DNA of 64,000 bases, taken from Diogma glabrata (Eukaryota > Arthropoda > Insecta > Diptera > Cylindrotomidae). The stretch is taken from the NCBI GenBank assembly GCA_963693315.1, contig OY856187.1, positions 393,492,409 through 393,556,408 on the forward strand, given 5' to 3'. Made by a program: the position numbers and the translations under genes. Shown piece by piece: positions 12,374 to 24,486 of this stretch. The notes below the pieces were generated by a model. The model was not told where the DNA came from, did not search any database, and saw nothing but the letters and a program-made list of their open reading frames with translations. Each line of letters opens with the position of its first letter. Position 1 is the first letter of the stretch.

Positions 12374-12851
12374 TTAACTTATTTTACATTCAAAAGTTTC
12401 TTTTGAGTGGGAAAACATTTTTGCAATTATTGTCTTAGTATTTAATGGTACAAAATAATGAAATTTTTGAGTTCCACTTATAGTAATCGCATTTTTATAT
12501 CGATTTTGTAATTTTTCTTTTGTTAATTGATATTCATTTTTATCGGCGTATCCAAGTTCATGGTAGATTCCCATTTTAAAGCCCATTTGAAAAGTTTTTT
12601 GGTGTATCAATAATATCTCTGCTCCCCATGCTGTAACGGTGTGCAGCACGCTTCAGTGTACCAACAATCCCATCGCAAGGTCCTTTGCTATGGCTGGTAG
12701 CATGAAAATGCCATTCTGCATCAACCTTAAAGTCTTTTTTATGATGGCATAAGTTAATTAGGTTATGTTTAATTTTGTGTTGAGAAGGTACCCCGTCGGT
12801 GTTGTAAATTCGATGCGTATGTCTTCCATTGTAATTGTATTTATTCCACAA
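12374..12851 (-). pseudogene. Decayed ORF of an uncharacterised multicopy family (GPCDG type)
   Basis: Two overlapping frames (12851-12576 and 12649-12374) give one protein with a single frameshift near 12600. Visible segments are IYNTDGVPSQHK, HHKKDFKVDAEWHFHATSHS, KGPCDGIVGTLKRAAHRYS and, after the shift, TISGTQKFHYFVP near the C-terminus. The block AEWHFxATSHxKGPCDGxxGTxKR resembles, from memory, an unannotated protein present in many copies in insect genomes. A DNA-hypermethylation-free mobile origin is plausible but unproven, and I assign no biochemical role. It reads in the same direction as the DEEQ-type remnant downstream. Confidence 0.6.
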
Positions 12852-13203
12852 CTAGTGAATTTGATTAAAATTCTTTAACAGCTCTATAGTTTATTAAATA
12901 TTCCCCTAACAAATTAAACAACAAACTTGTTTTGTTTTTCGCCATCTTTGATGTTTTTATTTCAATGTGGCGATACAAATTTCTGCATGAAAATTGGAAA
13001 TTAAACTAAATATTTTACAGACGTGGATAAAATAGCATCTTGCATTCGCTTAGGATGATGGCAATTCTTCACGTTTCGGGAAACTTCATCCTCGTGAAGA
13101 ATTACCTTCATTCTAAGCTCATACAAGAATCTACTATTCCTAATATTAGAATTTATATGCGTTCTGATGAATTCAATAAGTTTTGTAATGAAAAGGTGGA
13201 CTG
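12852..13203. other. Non-coding DNA, nothing recognised
   Basis: No feature found before the satellite-like unit. Confidence 0.45.
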
Positions 13204-13770
13204 TAGTGGGGTGTCATTTGAAAGAACATCTAATTTAGAATTCGTTGCAGTTTTTTTTAGAATTTTGCGGTGCACAGTTTTTGAGTTATTGTCGAAAAAG
13301 TGCAAAATTCAGACCGTCCTCACCTCCATACGTTTCGACACTAAATGACAGAAAAATTTGGAAAATTTCACAGAGTTTGGAAATTTGGTAAGTTTTGTAT
13401 GAAAATTACAGCACAGTTTTTGAGTTATGGATAAGAAAGGGCCAAATTCAGATCGAGCCGCCGCCTACGTTCCGACGATGACTGACAAAAAAATTTGAAA
13501 ATATTCACAGAGACAGGAATATTGGTAAATTTTGAATGAAAATCATATCGAAGACTCAAATAATTATATTTCTGTGTGTTTATGGGATGGGTGTGGGGAG
13601 GGAAAAAAACCATTTTTGACCCAAATGAGTGGGGTGTCATATGAAATAGCACTTAATTTAAGAAATGTTACAATTTTTTTTAGAATTTTGCAATGCAGAG
13701 TGTTTGTTTTATTGAAAAAAAAATATTTTTAGAATGTAGCCTTTCCACCCCCCTAAATTTCAACACTCGA
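13204..13770. repeat. Two diverged units of a dispersed tandem repeat
   Basis: Units begin at 13204 and 13627 with gtggggtgtcat followed by gaaa, then tttagaattttgcggtgcac, gagttat, an acgtttcgacac-like segment and acagaaaaatt. A truncated unit lies between (about 13390-13620). The same unit forms a regular array at 48872-50320 and a single copy at 51995-52150. Confidence 0.8.
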
Positions 13771-13828
13771 TTGACCGAAAATTTAATCAAATTTAATCCA
13801 TTTGCAAGCCGGTGTAATTGAATCTTAT

Positions 13829-13920
13829 AGTAAGTTTACACCAGTATCTAATTTGCTACGTATCAAATTTGCTAGCCATTTTCACTATCATGCTTTTTAA
13901 ATTTGATACGGTGATGTAAA
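13829..13920. repeat. Short inverted repeat
   Basis: gtttacaccagtatctaatttg at 13829-13850 is answered by an imperfect complement ending gatgtaaac at about 13920. It may be the ends of a very small MITE. The match is imperfect. Confidence 0.45.
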
Positions 13921-14210
13921 CTCTTATTAATTAGGTATGACATATTAATTTTTAGCGCGTCCTTTTCATTGTTAATTTTTTGGTTAGGAAAAAATAATTT
14001 CCATATATATTTTTTATAAAAAACTGAAAACATTTATTATGTTAATGCTAAAATTTATTTTACTTTTAATTTCAGCAAAAAAATCACATCAAACATAAAT
14101 ATATATTTATAAAATAAATTGATTTGTTTTTATTTTAAATGTCATACCTAATTTTAGTGTTCACACCGTAAAAATACACCGTACCTACACCGTAAAAATA
14201 ATACCTACCT

Positions 14211-14717
14211 AGAAAATAAATTTTGCATTAATACCAGCGTTATGTCTTTTATAATTATATTTTCTTTGAAATTGTAAGAAGAAGAAATATTTAAATGGTA
14301 TTTAACACATCTTAGCATAGATGCAAATATTAAATTTTTGACTAATTTCAAATGCTAATTTTCGATTGACAAACAGTTTTCCGTTCCCATTTGTTACATA
14401 AAATAAAAGTGGGTGACGCATACATTAATATGGAAAAGGAAAAAATGTATTCTATATTAATCTCTAACAAGAGAGACTACCAACGTTTATTCCCTTTCCT
14501 TTCTGAATGCGCCACCCACTTTTATTTTATGTAACAAATGGGAACGGAAAACTGTTTGTCAATCGAATATTAGCATTTGAAATTAGTCAAAAATTTAATA
14601 TTTGCATCTATGCTAAGATGTGTTAAATACCATTTAAATATTTCTTCTTCTTACAATTTCAAAGAAAATATAATTATAAAAGACATAACGCTGGTGTTAA
14701 TGCAAAATTTATTTTCT
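14211..14717. mobile_element. Fold-back element (MITE-like), arms 210 bp
   Basis: 14211-14420 and 14508-14717 are inverted copies, almost identical by eye, with an 87-bp spacer. Outer end agaaaataaattttgca, inner end gggtgacgca. There is no coding capacity. The high arm identity points to recent origin or hairpin-templated copying. Confidence 0.9.
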
Positions 14718-14984
14718 ACTTTTTAGTTCGTTTTTCAAAAAGTGTGTTTTTTAAATTTTTTTATTTTAGAGTTTTTAGTTATATAATTTTACTCACAAAT
14801 AAGTTAACCACATTTTTTCACAGAAAATACACCATAAGTAAAACTAGCAATTAAATCACTTACCGAAAATTTAATATTCTTTGAAATTTAAAGTAATTTT
14901 AATAAGGTTAATGGCACTATAACAATTGTAATTATGTTATTTAAGCATCCAGTGTAAAATTTTAGTACGTTTCTTTGCTCAATG

Positions 14985-15436
14985 TATTATAGAGCTTTTT
15001 CCTTAAAATTCGAATTGTTATATTACTGTATGTAATTGACAGATTACATACAGCAATGATACTTAGAAATCATTAATTATGTATTAAAATGTATTGAAAA
15101 AATAATAATTAGCAACTATAGTAAAAAATTTAACTAGAACACAAAACAATCTGGATTTAGAAGAAATAACAATTATTTTAAATATTCGAAATACGAATCA
15201 CTCATTATTTACAATTTAAGGTCATCAAAAAATGACAAAAATGTGTAATATGTCCTCTATTATAATGAGATACTCAGTATGAGCAACATTTCAGTGCGGT
15301 AAATGGGTCATTCAGATCTTATGGATTTTCATATTTTCATACATAATAACTGATTTTTAATTATCATTGCTGTATGTAATCTGTCAAATACACGAAAATA
15401 ACGATTTGAACTTTAAGAAAAAAGGTCTATAAGCTT
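14985..15436. mobile_element. Older fold-back element
   Basis: 14985-15093 and 15330-15436 are inverted copies with moderate divergence. The best core is gacagattacatacagcaat at 15039-15058 against its complement at 15364-15384. It lies 270 bp from the previous fold-back but shares no sequence with it. Confidence 0.75.
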
Positions 15437-15840
15437 TGAAATTAGATCGAAATGTCATACTTTTATTCTTTTTTTGTGTTCATTATTTATAATGCAAAGC
15501 CTTTTATCCATATAAAATGACACAAACATGTATGATGTCTATGATTATAATGATATACACAGTATTACCAAAATTCCTTCGCTCAAAATGAGTCAACCAG
15601 AGGATGAGGATTTCAGTGCAATTCTTTAAGGTCTTTCAGAATGAAGAAAAATTTGAATTTTTTTTTCTTCAGATTTATAAAGTTTTTTGCTTTAAAAGTT
15701 TTAGAAATACGTACTGACTGCTTCAACAAACTTGTCTTCTCAATTTGGGATCAATCACATAACGGGAAGTTACTGGAAAATGAATCACAAAATTCCACCC
15801 ATCAAAGCTCTCAAGAGTCAAGTTAAATAAAAGTGTGTAA
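15437..15840. other. Non-coding DNA
   Basis: No gene recognised. The 61-codon frame at 15641-15826 is not similar to anything I know. Part of this stretch may belong to the Helitron whose 3' end lies at 15959. Confidence 0.4.
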
Positions 15841-15959
15841 AAAACAAATAGAAAATCATTTCTTATTAATACTCTTTGAAATTATTGCTACTACGTCAAC
15901 AAAATATATACACATAAACTTTATTTATAGGCGTAGCAAAGCACGCCGGGTTTCACTAG
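15841..15959 (+). mobile_element. Helitron 3' end
   Basis: Ends with a small hairpin (gcgt at 15931 pairing with acgc at 15942) followed by gggtttcaCTAG at 15948-15959 and then T, the terminal form of Helitrons. The preceding about 90 bp (attgctactacgtcaacaaa) is shared with the palindrome at 55058-55499 and the Helitron end at 20541. The 5' end could not be placed. Confidence 0.7.
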
Positions 15960-16420
15960 TTTTTTGATAAAAATCGTAATCCCGATTACAAAAACCCATC
16001 TCTATTTGTAGGTTTTTAAACTTTGACGAATACTGTCCGTCACATGCTCAAGGAATATGCCACTTTCTTTGTTATGTATTACAAACCCTATTTTAGTGTT
16101 GTTCGTGTAAATTTTTCTAAAAAATTTGCTTTTGACGCTTTTATTTTAGTTTTATTTTCTTTTTCCTATAATGAAATTTTAGGCTATTTATTAAGAAGGT
16201 TAAATCAGAAAGTCATTCTATTGTCTAACACAATCTGTAAAATATGGAGGAGCTCAAATCTCACAGCTCTGAGATATCAAAACTTCGGTTTGGGTTAAGG
16301 AATTTGATATAGTTTTCGGCAAAATACTTTCGTTCGTTCGCCACAGCACCACACTGTCTACGGGCCAAGAAATCATTTAATAAGATTATTACATTCCTGA
16401 TTGTATCTTTTCTTTATTAT
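15960..16420. other. Unassigned DNA
   Basis: No gene or repeat recognised. The 91-codon frame at 16023-16298 has no family resemblance. Confidence 0.4.
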
Positions 16421-16460
16421 GTAATGAAGAGCTTTCTCATTGGCGAACCAATGAGAAGGG

Positions 16461-16555
16461 TATAGCAGGAAGCGTACCTTGTGTAGTTTAAAGCCGTCAC
16501 GACTAAGGCTCAGCCTTCGTGGGTTTGATAGAGTAATACCTGCTGCCTCAGCACA
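16461..16555 (+). other. Possible tRNA-derived segment (SINE-like head)
   Basis: tagcaggaagcg at 16463 resembles a pol III A box, and gggtttgatag at 16521-16531 resembles a B box about 50 bp later. The order and spacing recur in element B (31918 and 31975). It does not fold into a clean tRNA by eye, so this is only a suggestion. Confidence 0.3.
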
Positions 16556-16789
16556 AATGCAGGAATGTACGCAATTTACGAAAAATCACAGAAAAGTAAA
16601 AAAAAATACAAGTGGGAAAATGGAGACTCTGGCGACCCCGTTTACGAAAGACCTACGATCAGCGCGTCCAACCACCACAATCACTCTCAGACGCCCACAC
16701 GCTCACGCTTCACACATGCTAACATTCACCCACACATTCAGACGGCGAAGCAAGACACTCAAGCTCTCAGACCCGCCTCAAGTATCACA

Positions 16790-17560
16790 ACCCATACAAG
16801 GTTGTACAACTGGTCCAGTAATGGTCCATTACTGGCAGCCAGTAATGCAGCAATGGGCGAGTACTGGCAACCACGACTGGGCCATTAACATAATTTTGCT
16901 GGATGATAACTTCGGACAATAAATGGTTGCCATTCTTGGGCCAAATACTGGCAACCATGACTGGGCCGTTAAAAAAAATATACATTATTATCATATGTAA
17001 ATTTAAATAAATTAAATACAAACTAATTTAAAATAAAATAACATGACGGAAAAAAATTCAAAACTCCCCATACAACTGGTTCAGTTGCAATAATGGCTGA
17101 GTAATGGCAAACACCGCCCTGACTCCACCATTAAAAAAAATATAAAATAATATTTTTTATTCATAAATTTAAATAAATTATTTACAAAATAAATAAATAA
17201 ATAAATAAATAAATATACCAACCTTTTCTTTATTACCACAGTCTTTCAACCGACAAGGCGATAACTAAACTATATGTGAAATTTTTCAAACTATGTATTT
17301 CTGAAAGGGATAATACTCTAGTGAAATTTTAAAAAAAAGACAGATCGGCAAATTCATGGCTACAGTACTGGCCCAATAACAATAGCCAAATAATATTTAC
17401 CATTCATGGGCCAGTGCTTGGCCATTCAAAGGTAACAATATACTGGCTATTTTCTGTAAACCATAGATCGGCCGATGATTGGTTCTAGTACTGGCCCAGT
17501 AACAATAGCCAAGTACTGTTAACCATTAATGGACCAGTGCTTGGCCGTATGTCAATGTCT
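16790..17560. repeat. Cluster of tactggccca repeats
   Basis: Many short copies of tactggccca, tgggccagt and ggtccattactgg in both orientations. 17361-17440 and 17486-17550 are near duplicates (actggcccaataacaatagcc, ccagtgcttggcc). This block occupies the place taken in element B by the nurim fragment. Confidence 0.75.
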
Positions 17561-18169
17561 GGCAAAACCTACTTGGGAAGTGGTAGATTTCACTACTTCG
17601 GTGTAGGGCTGTCATCTAACCCATAAGACACAGCTTGCACGCCACTGTCATCGCTAGTAACCCTGAATCAGGTCTTGGAGCACGGGAGAACGTCATACGC
17701 TGTATTGAAAGTCCAGAGCGATTATTTCCCTTTCTCTTTATTAACAACATTTAAACAAATGTATAAAACCATAAGTTATTTTGTTGTTTTTAATTCCTTT
17801 TTTTTTGGTATTACAGGACATTTGAGAATGATTATTTTGAAAATATATATAATTTTATCAATTCAGGAAATATAATAAAAAAGGTATTTGGTAAGTTAAG
17901 TTTGGACTCGGAGCAACACTATGTGGATTAGAATCAGTTCCAATTCAGACTAAATGCGTCTCGCTACCCACACCGCCAGTTCTCACACATAGGCAACGAC
18001 TAACACGCCCACATTCAACCACTGACACGCCCTTTCACACACATTCACACTTCTACGTTAAACAAAGAAAATAAAATAAGTTCACTCACCCCATGATTAC
18101 ATCCTTCCTGCTACAACGTCTTACGCCTTAGCTCTCCATCAGCACGGTTGTAGGCAAATACATTGATTA

Positions 18170-18730
18170 AAATCGGGATGTAACAATTTGCATCTACAAC
18201 TACAGTTGAACACGTTGAAAATACCAGGCAACAATTTGTAGAAACAAACGTTGAATAAACTTGCAAATACCGCTGAATATGTTGAAAATACAATGCAACA
18301 ATTTATATAAACATCGTTGAATAAATTTGTAAATATGGTTGAATGCGTCGAGAATTCAATATAACAATTGGTATAAATAAACGTTGAATAACTTTGTAAT
18401 TAGAGTTCAATATGTTGAAAACACAATGCAACAACTTATATAAACCTCGTTGAACAAATTTGTAAATATGGTTGAATGCGTCGAGAATTCAATATAACCA
18501 TTGGTGTAAATAAACGTGGTATAACTTTATAATTAGAGTTAAATATGTTGAAAATACAATGTAACAATTGGTGTCAACAAACGTTGAATGAACTTGCCAA
18601 TACAGCTGAATATGTTGAAAATACAATGTAACAATTTATATAAATAATAAATTGTTACATTGAATAAATCTGTAACTATGGTTGAACACGGTGAAAACTC
18701 AATGTAACAATTGGTATATAACTAAAATTC
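18170..18730. repeat. Minisatellite, about 60-bp units
   Basis: Alternating variants of gttgaatatgttgaaaatac followed by aatgcaacaatttatataaa and cgttgaataaatttgtaaat. About nine degenerate units. Lies within element A. Confidence 0.8.
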
Positions 18731-21537
18731 GTTGCCAATGATGCCAATGATGATTCAAATATTGCACAAGAATTCGTTGTCAAAGTTGAGATTGATGATA
18801 GAAATATTGCACCAAAATTCGTTGTAAAAGATGACCAAAAATTTTGTACAAAAAATACGTTGAAAAAAAAGTTGATTTAAATACAACAATGTTGCGCTGC
18901 AATAGCTCAGCGATTATCGTAAATTGATACTAATATTAGGTAAAAGTTGTGCCACAACCACTCAGGCAACTATTGATGAAACTGTATAATTAAGTTGTAA
19001 ACTTCCACATATAAATTTACACCTAAATTTATTTATTTTCTAAATTTTTGGTATTTAGTACACAGTTACGTTACATCAATTTATTCTAGTAATTCAATTG
19101 CTTATCGTAATTAAAATTAGTAACATTTAACATATTAATTCTACAGTTTTGTTGTTGGTTTTGTAAAATTATTTCCTATTTGACATTTTATGAGCAACTA
19201 CACTTATCATTTAATATCCCACAATCTTATATGCCAATTCATACAGTTTAATTAATTTTAATTTTGCTTTTATATCACAGGTCTTAATCCTCAAGTACAA
19301 AACTTTAAAATCTAATATCACAGATTCTTACATGCGAGGTCATACGGTTTTAATTTGTTTATATCACAGATCTTAATCCTCCAGTTCCAAATTTTAACAT
19401 TTAATATCACCGAATCTTGACTAAATATTTTAATTACGGATATTATTCGGGTTTATGTTACTGTTAAGCAGAATATCACAGATCATTAGGTCAATTTATC
19501 AACTAACGCTTTATAAACACAGTTAGGATTTTGTTTCCGGGTAACGGATCAACATAAATAAATTAATATTACCTTTGGCTATCGTACTTGTAAGATTTGG
19601 ATTACCTCCACAATTTGGATTGGCCTCACGGGATTCTCTTCCTTTAGTTTCGTTTTTATTAATTTACATAAATCACAGTAAAATTAACACAACACAAAAA
19701 CTATCATAGACGTCAAAACAAAATCCAATCTCCATCCAATAGGAAAAATGTAAAATGAATGCGCGAGTACTATGTGAATCGTAAATTCAACTAAGAGAAA
19801 AACAATTGTACAGTCGTTCATTATATAGCCGTTTTGACTTTGAAACATTCGAAGAAAGGGTTTCCGATGTGAGGAAATTAATTATGTAAATCAATGTTAG
19901 GATTTTTTTTTCGATAAAACGAAACGGGCGGTTACTTTGTAATACTGACCATTGCAAAAAAAATTTTGCGAAACAAATCATTTCCGACACATTAATAAGA
20001 ATTATTAATGATTTAATATGAATTAAACGTAAGTTTAATCGTTTTTTCTTTTAGAATGTTTATGTATTGCGAAACAACAATCTACAACAGTATTACAGCA
20101 AAATTCAGATCCATAACGGAAAGACAATTTAATATGAATACCAATACAGGAAATCGAATGCTTAACAGATGGTAGGACAATAATTCTTTTATTGTGACGA
20201 TTGGACACATACGCACAGCTGCTTTGAGGCTTGAAAACTTCGTTGCTTAAATACGGTTAGTGTTTAGAGAATCCAAATTCAGGTAGTATGATAAAATAAA
20301 GCGGATGGAAACGTATTATGAATCAATATTAGAGGGTTGTAAAATTAAATATTAAGGTTTATATATAAAAAAAACTATGGGTTACGAAGACTATAAGAAA
20401 ATATGACTATTGATGGTGGATGGATGAGAAACTATTCCGAGCTACATAGGTTAATCAAAATGATAACTAATGAATCAGAGACTATAATACACTACGTTCA
20501 GGCGTTGTCCCAGGCTATTCATTACAATTACTATTTTAAACTAGCAGGACACGGCGTACGTTGCTACGCATACAAAAAAGTTTGTGTGTGTACATTTTGT
20601 TGAATTAGTAAGAATAATTTCAAAGAATCGTAATGAGAATAGAAGGAGCCTACTTTAATATTTTTATTTGAGAAATATGAATAACAGAGATCATTAGCAT
20701 TCTAGATGATCAATCCAGATAGTTTGAAAATTGATCGAAAGATCAACATTTGAAAGTGATTGCTAAAGAGTTTCGGAGAGTTTAAATTAAACACTTGCAA
20801 TTTTTCGCGTTAATCGGCTTAACATGTGTCGCGAAAAATTAGGTGAACGTCAAAACATTCGTTTATTGGGTGCTATAGTTGTCAATGACTTACTCTAGAA
20901 CCGTCATACTTGCGATACAAAACAGGCACACCGCACCAAAATTTACTGTTCTATCGTACCATTTCATGTTGACTAATTTCATTTATCAATCTATCCAGAT
21001 TATTTGCTGATCATAAATAAAGTCAATTTGGAGTTTCAAATATATTTTACCAACTATTTCCAATACTCTACATGCGCTGTGTGTGTGTTTTTATTAGTAA
21101 TGAAACAAACTTTGAAGAGCAGACTATATATGCATAGCGCTGATGTTTGACACTAATCGAAAAATCAGTCTAAGCATGACAGCATTTTTAGTGCAGGTTT
21201 CTGTTTTTTGGGTTTTGTCGATTTATGGCCATCGTCTTATTTCGACATTTCTGCCTGAGTTTTAAAAAAAAATTTGGACAAACATAATAATAAAACTAAT
21301 TTGTAGCATAATATAAAAATAATAATAAGAGTAATATCTTTTATAAATCCAGACTTATATACTAATCTAAAACCAGTCAACTCACTTCATTTGTTGACAT
21401 ATTTGCATATATTTTACCGATTTCTTCAAATAACCTACATTGTTTGTTTGTTTTTTAAATTAATGGGGACGCATATTTTTCTTAATAAGTAAAACACTTT
21501 CAACCTGTAGCTTTGATATTATTGTTCATAATCCTTT

Positions 21538-23897
21538 TAGGCGCGTATATGAAGAACTGATGACATACACAACTTCGAAAAAAAACGGGAGGAAGACGGA
21601 TCGTAATGCGGTTTTTTGCATTCGATTCAGAAAGTCATTTGAAAAAAATGTCCGCCAATTTTGAATTGTTGACGGGTTTAGTTGCACCGGTGCATCTAAA
21701 AAATGCATAAAAAATAGTGCATTTTTACAACGAAATAAAAATATGTTAATATTCAACAAATAAAAAAGAAATTGGGCTGAAACCTGGTTCCTATATGTTT
21801 TTGGGGTCGCTGAACACGAATATGATGTTTAAAAAGTGCTAGGATGCACCCGGACATCACTATGATGGACATAGTGCACCTTCTCCTGGGTTTTCACTTA
21901 TTTTTTTATGAAATGCATCAGAAAATGTTTCCGGGGGGTTTTTGAGGTCGCTAATAGCGACTACGACGTTTAAAAGTTGCTAGGATGCACCCGGACATTA
22001 CTATGTCCATATCGTGCACCTTTACCTGGGTTTTTCACATATTTATTTTTTGAAATGCATCAAAAAATGTTACCGTGGAATTTTTGAAGTCGCTGACCAC
22101 GAATACGAGGACCACAAATTTACTTTATTCACCAAGGGGGGAAAAAGAGGTTACAAGTAATAAATTATAAAAATATATTTTATGATTATTATTTTATAAT
22201 TGTCATTTATTTTATTAAAATATTATAGTCCAGTAACTTTATAAATCACAGTATGCGTCAAATCCGGTAGTTCTGATTTTTTACAGACTTGTTTATGATG
22301 TTGGCCTAATAAATAATCCAAGTTTGTGACCTCGAGCACCGAACGCAACTTTGTCAAAAATCGAAAAACTGCAAAAAAAATCGTTATTTTTTCAAATTTT
22401 GGCGATTATAACCCTAAAGGAATAGTTTTTTCTTTATACTTTCTTTGGACGTTTTTAAAGTAGACTAAATTTGCTACAATATGATACTAGAACTCTCTGT
22501 AGACAGAAGGTCTCTGTAGACCCAACAGTTTCCGAGATTAAGCCTTTCAAAGTTTATCATTTTTTTCGAACTCCGCAATTTTTTGCAATTCTGTCGTTCT
22601 GAATGAATTTTCGAGTGACGTCTAAAATATTGCAAAATATTGCGAAGTAAAAAAAATAAAAAACTTTGAAAGGCTCAATCTCGGAAACTATTGGGTTTAC
22701 AGAGACAATTCTAGTATCATATTTTAGCAAATTTAGTCTAACAAAATCTATATTCACAAAGTGTTCAAAAAGTTTACTAATAATTTCTTAAACAACACAC
22801 ATAAAATTTCTTTCATTTCTTAAACAACACATAAAACAAACAAAAAATATTTAAAACAATTTACACGTGCACGAAAACATTTAACGGATAAATGCGAGAG
22901 TCACCACTCGTCTGATAAACAAAAGAACACAATTTCAAGTTTTAGGTATACAGTGCAAAGTCACTCTCATATGATTTGAAAAAAAAAATTAAATTCATTA
23001 TACTTGTTTTTCTATTATTTTATTAATTTTATCAGTTATGTTCACTACCAGTGAACCAGTATCAGTTATGTTGACTACTATGTAAATCGAGTAATTTTTT
23101 AGACTTCGTGTACTCGAACAGCGAACCCGAAAACCTCTAAAAAACGATTTTGTATGCTCTCGACGCTCCTAATCCCTAGGTGAATAAAAAAATTTTGTGG
23201 CCCTCGTATTCGTGATCAGCGACTTCAAAACTTCCACGGTAACATTTTTTGATGCATTTCGAAAAATAAATATGCGAAAAACCCAGGAGAAGGTGCACGA
23301 TATGGACATAGTAATGTCCGGGTGCATCCTAGCATCTTTTAAACGTCATAGTCGTGATCAGCGACCTCAAAAACCCCCCGGAAACATTTTCTGATGCATT
23401 TCATAAAAAATAAGTGAAAACCCCAGGTGAAGGTGCACGATATGGACATAGTAATGTCCGGGTGCATCCTAGCAACTTTTAAACGTCATAGTCGTGATCA
23501 GCGACCTCAAAAACCCCCCGGAAACATTTTCTGGTGCATTTCATAAAAAATAAGTGAAAACCCAGGAGAAGGTTATGTCCATCATAGTGATGTCCGGGTG
23601 CATCCTAGCACTTTTTAAACATCATATTCGTGTTCAGCGACCCCAAAAACATATAGGAACCAGGTTTCAGCCCAATTTCTTTTTTATTTGTTGAATATTA
23701 ACATTTTTTTATTTCGTTGTAAAAATGAACTATTTTTTATGCATTTTTTAAATGCACCGGTGCAACTAAGCCCGTCAACAATTCAAAATTGGCGGACATT
23801 TTTATCAAATGACTTTCGAAATCGAATGCAAAAAACCGCATTACGATCCGTCTTCCTTCCGTTTTTTTCGAAGTGGATTTCTTTAATGCCGCGGCTA
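21538..23897. mobile_element. Fold-back element inserted in the Helitron
   Basis: The arms (about 21568-22130 and 23180-23880) are inverted copies, with terminal taggcgcg and cgcggcta. The homologous copy at 50810-51780 lacks the whole block, passing directly from cataatctttt to cttcggtactaagg. Each arm contains direct repeats of about 130 bp with the core gctaggatgcacccggacat, two to three in the left arm and three to four in the right. The spacer holds a second, smaller palindrome (22455-22745). The 102-codon and 77-codon frames in the arms are mirror images and not real genes. Confidence 0.85.
22455..22745. repeat. Inner palindrome within the fold-back spacer
   Basis: 22455-22560 is answered by its complement at about 22655-22745. 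Shared segments: tagactaaatttgct, atgatactagaa and gtttccgagatt. It is nested concentrically within the larger inverted repeat. Confidence 0.75.
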
Positions 23898-24486
23898 TTT
23901 CTTCAATGCAAAGGTTCCTTTGCAAAAACTTGTTGCATCAATGTTTCTAAAAAGAGGAAAAGAAACGCCCATTTTCTATATTTTGAACATGTATAACATA
24001 TATATAAACCAAATGAAATATGTATTACACATGTATGTACACCAAACCAAGAACATGTTTGTTGTAAATTAGAAATATTTGTTCAACGTAATGTGTTGGA
24101 TGCATATAATTGTATCATGTATGTATATAATAAATATATAAATGTACATAACTTTCATTTAAATGAATTTGTTTATCACATTAGACTTTAATTTTCCATT
24201 TGAATGGTAATTCTGTTTTGCGGAAAAAAAAATCGATCAAAGATAACTGAATTGAAATTGAGTAAAAAGCCAAGTATAAAATATAATATACATTTAGGCA
24301 AACCATTTGGAAAATCAAAATTAATTAAAAACAACTAAATTAAATTTTAAAATTTCGGCTCCGAGGTGCATTAGTACCTGTTAATGGCCTTCCCCTGGCC
24401 AAATTTCAGACTCCCGTGTGCTACAGATTTTGCTGGAGAGCGCACGCAGACAGACGACAAACACTTTCTTTTATTATTATAGAAGA

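Larger units (their letters stand above)
16421..20527. mobile_element. Element A: non-autonomous element with short TIRs
   Basis: Shares its left 360 bp (16421-16780) and right 2.6 kb (about 17930-20527) with element B (31877-35357), but the middle differs. The ends gtaatgaagagc and gctattcattac form an approximate 12-bp terminal inverted repeat. ttattat (16414-16420) and ttactat (20528-20534) may be a decayed target duplication. It has no transposase. Near the left end tctcattggcgaaccaatga makes a hairpin with a 9-bp stem. The middle (16790-17560) holds tactggccc-type repeats and 18170-18730 a minisatellite. A Helitron 3' end abuts its right side. Confidence 0.65.
20541..24486 (-). mobile_element. 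Non-autonomous Helitron, interrupted
   Basis: On the minus strand it starts with A|TC (24486-24485, tcttctataataataaaaga) and ends with a gcgta...tacgc hairpin followed by CTAG at 20544-20541 and T. These are the expected Helitron ends and insertion site. A partial copy at 50810-51780 shares the internal sequence, so the borders of the later insertion at 21538-23897 can be read by comparison. Without that insertion it is about 1.6 kb. It has no Rep/helicase. Confidence 0.75.

Noticed and set aside
12984..13348. 102-codon plus-strand frame at 13040-13348
   Set aside because: More than half of it is the dispersed satellite unit. The remainder has no family resemblance.
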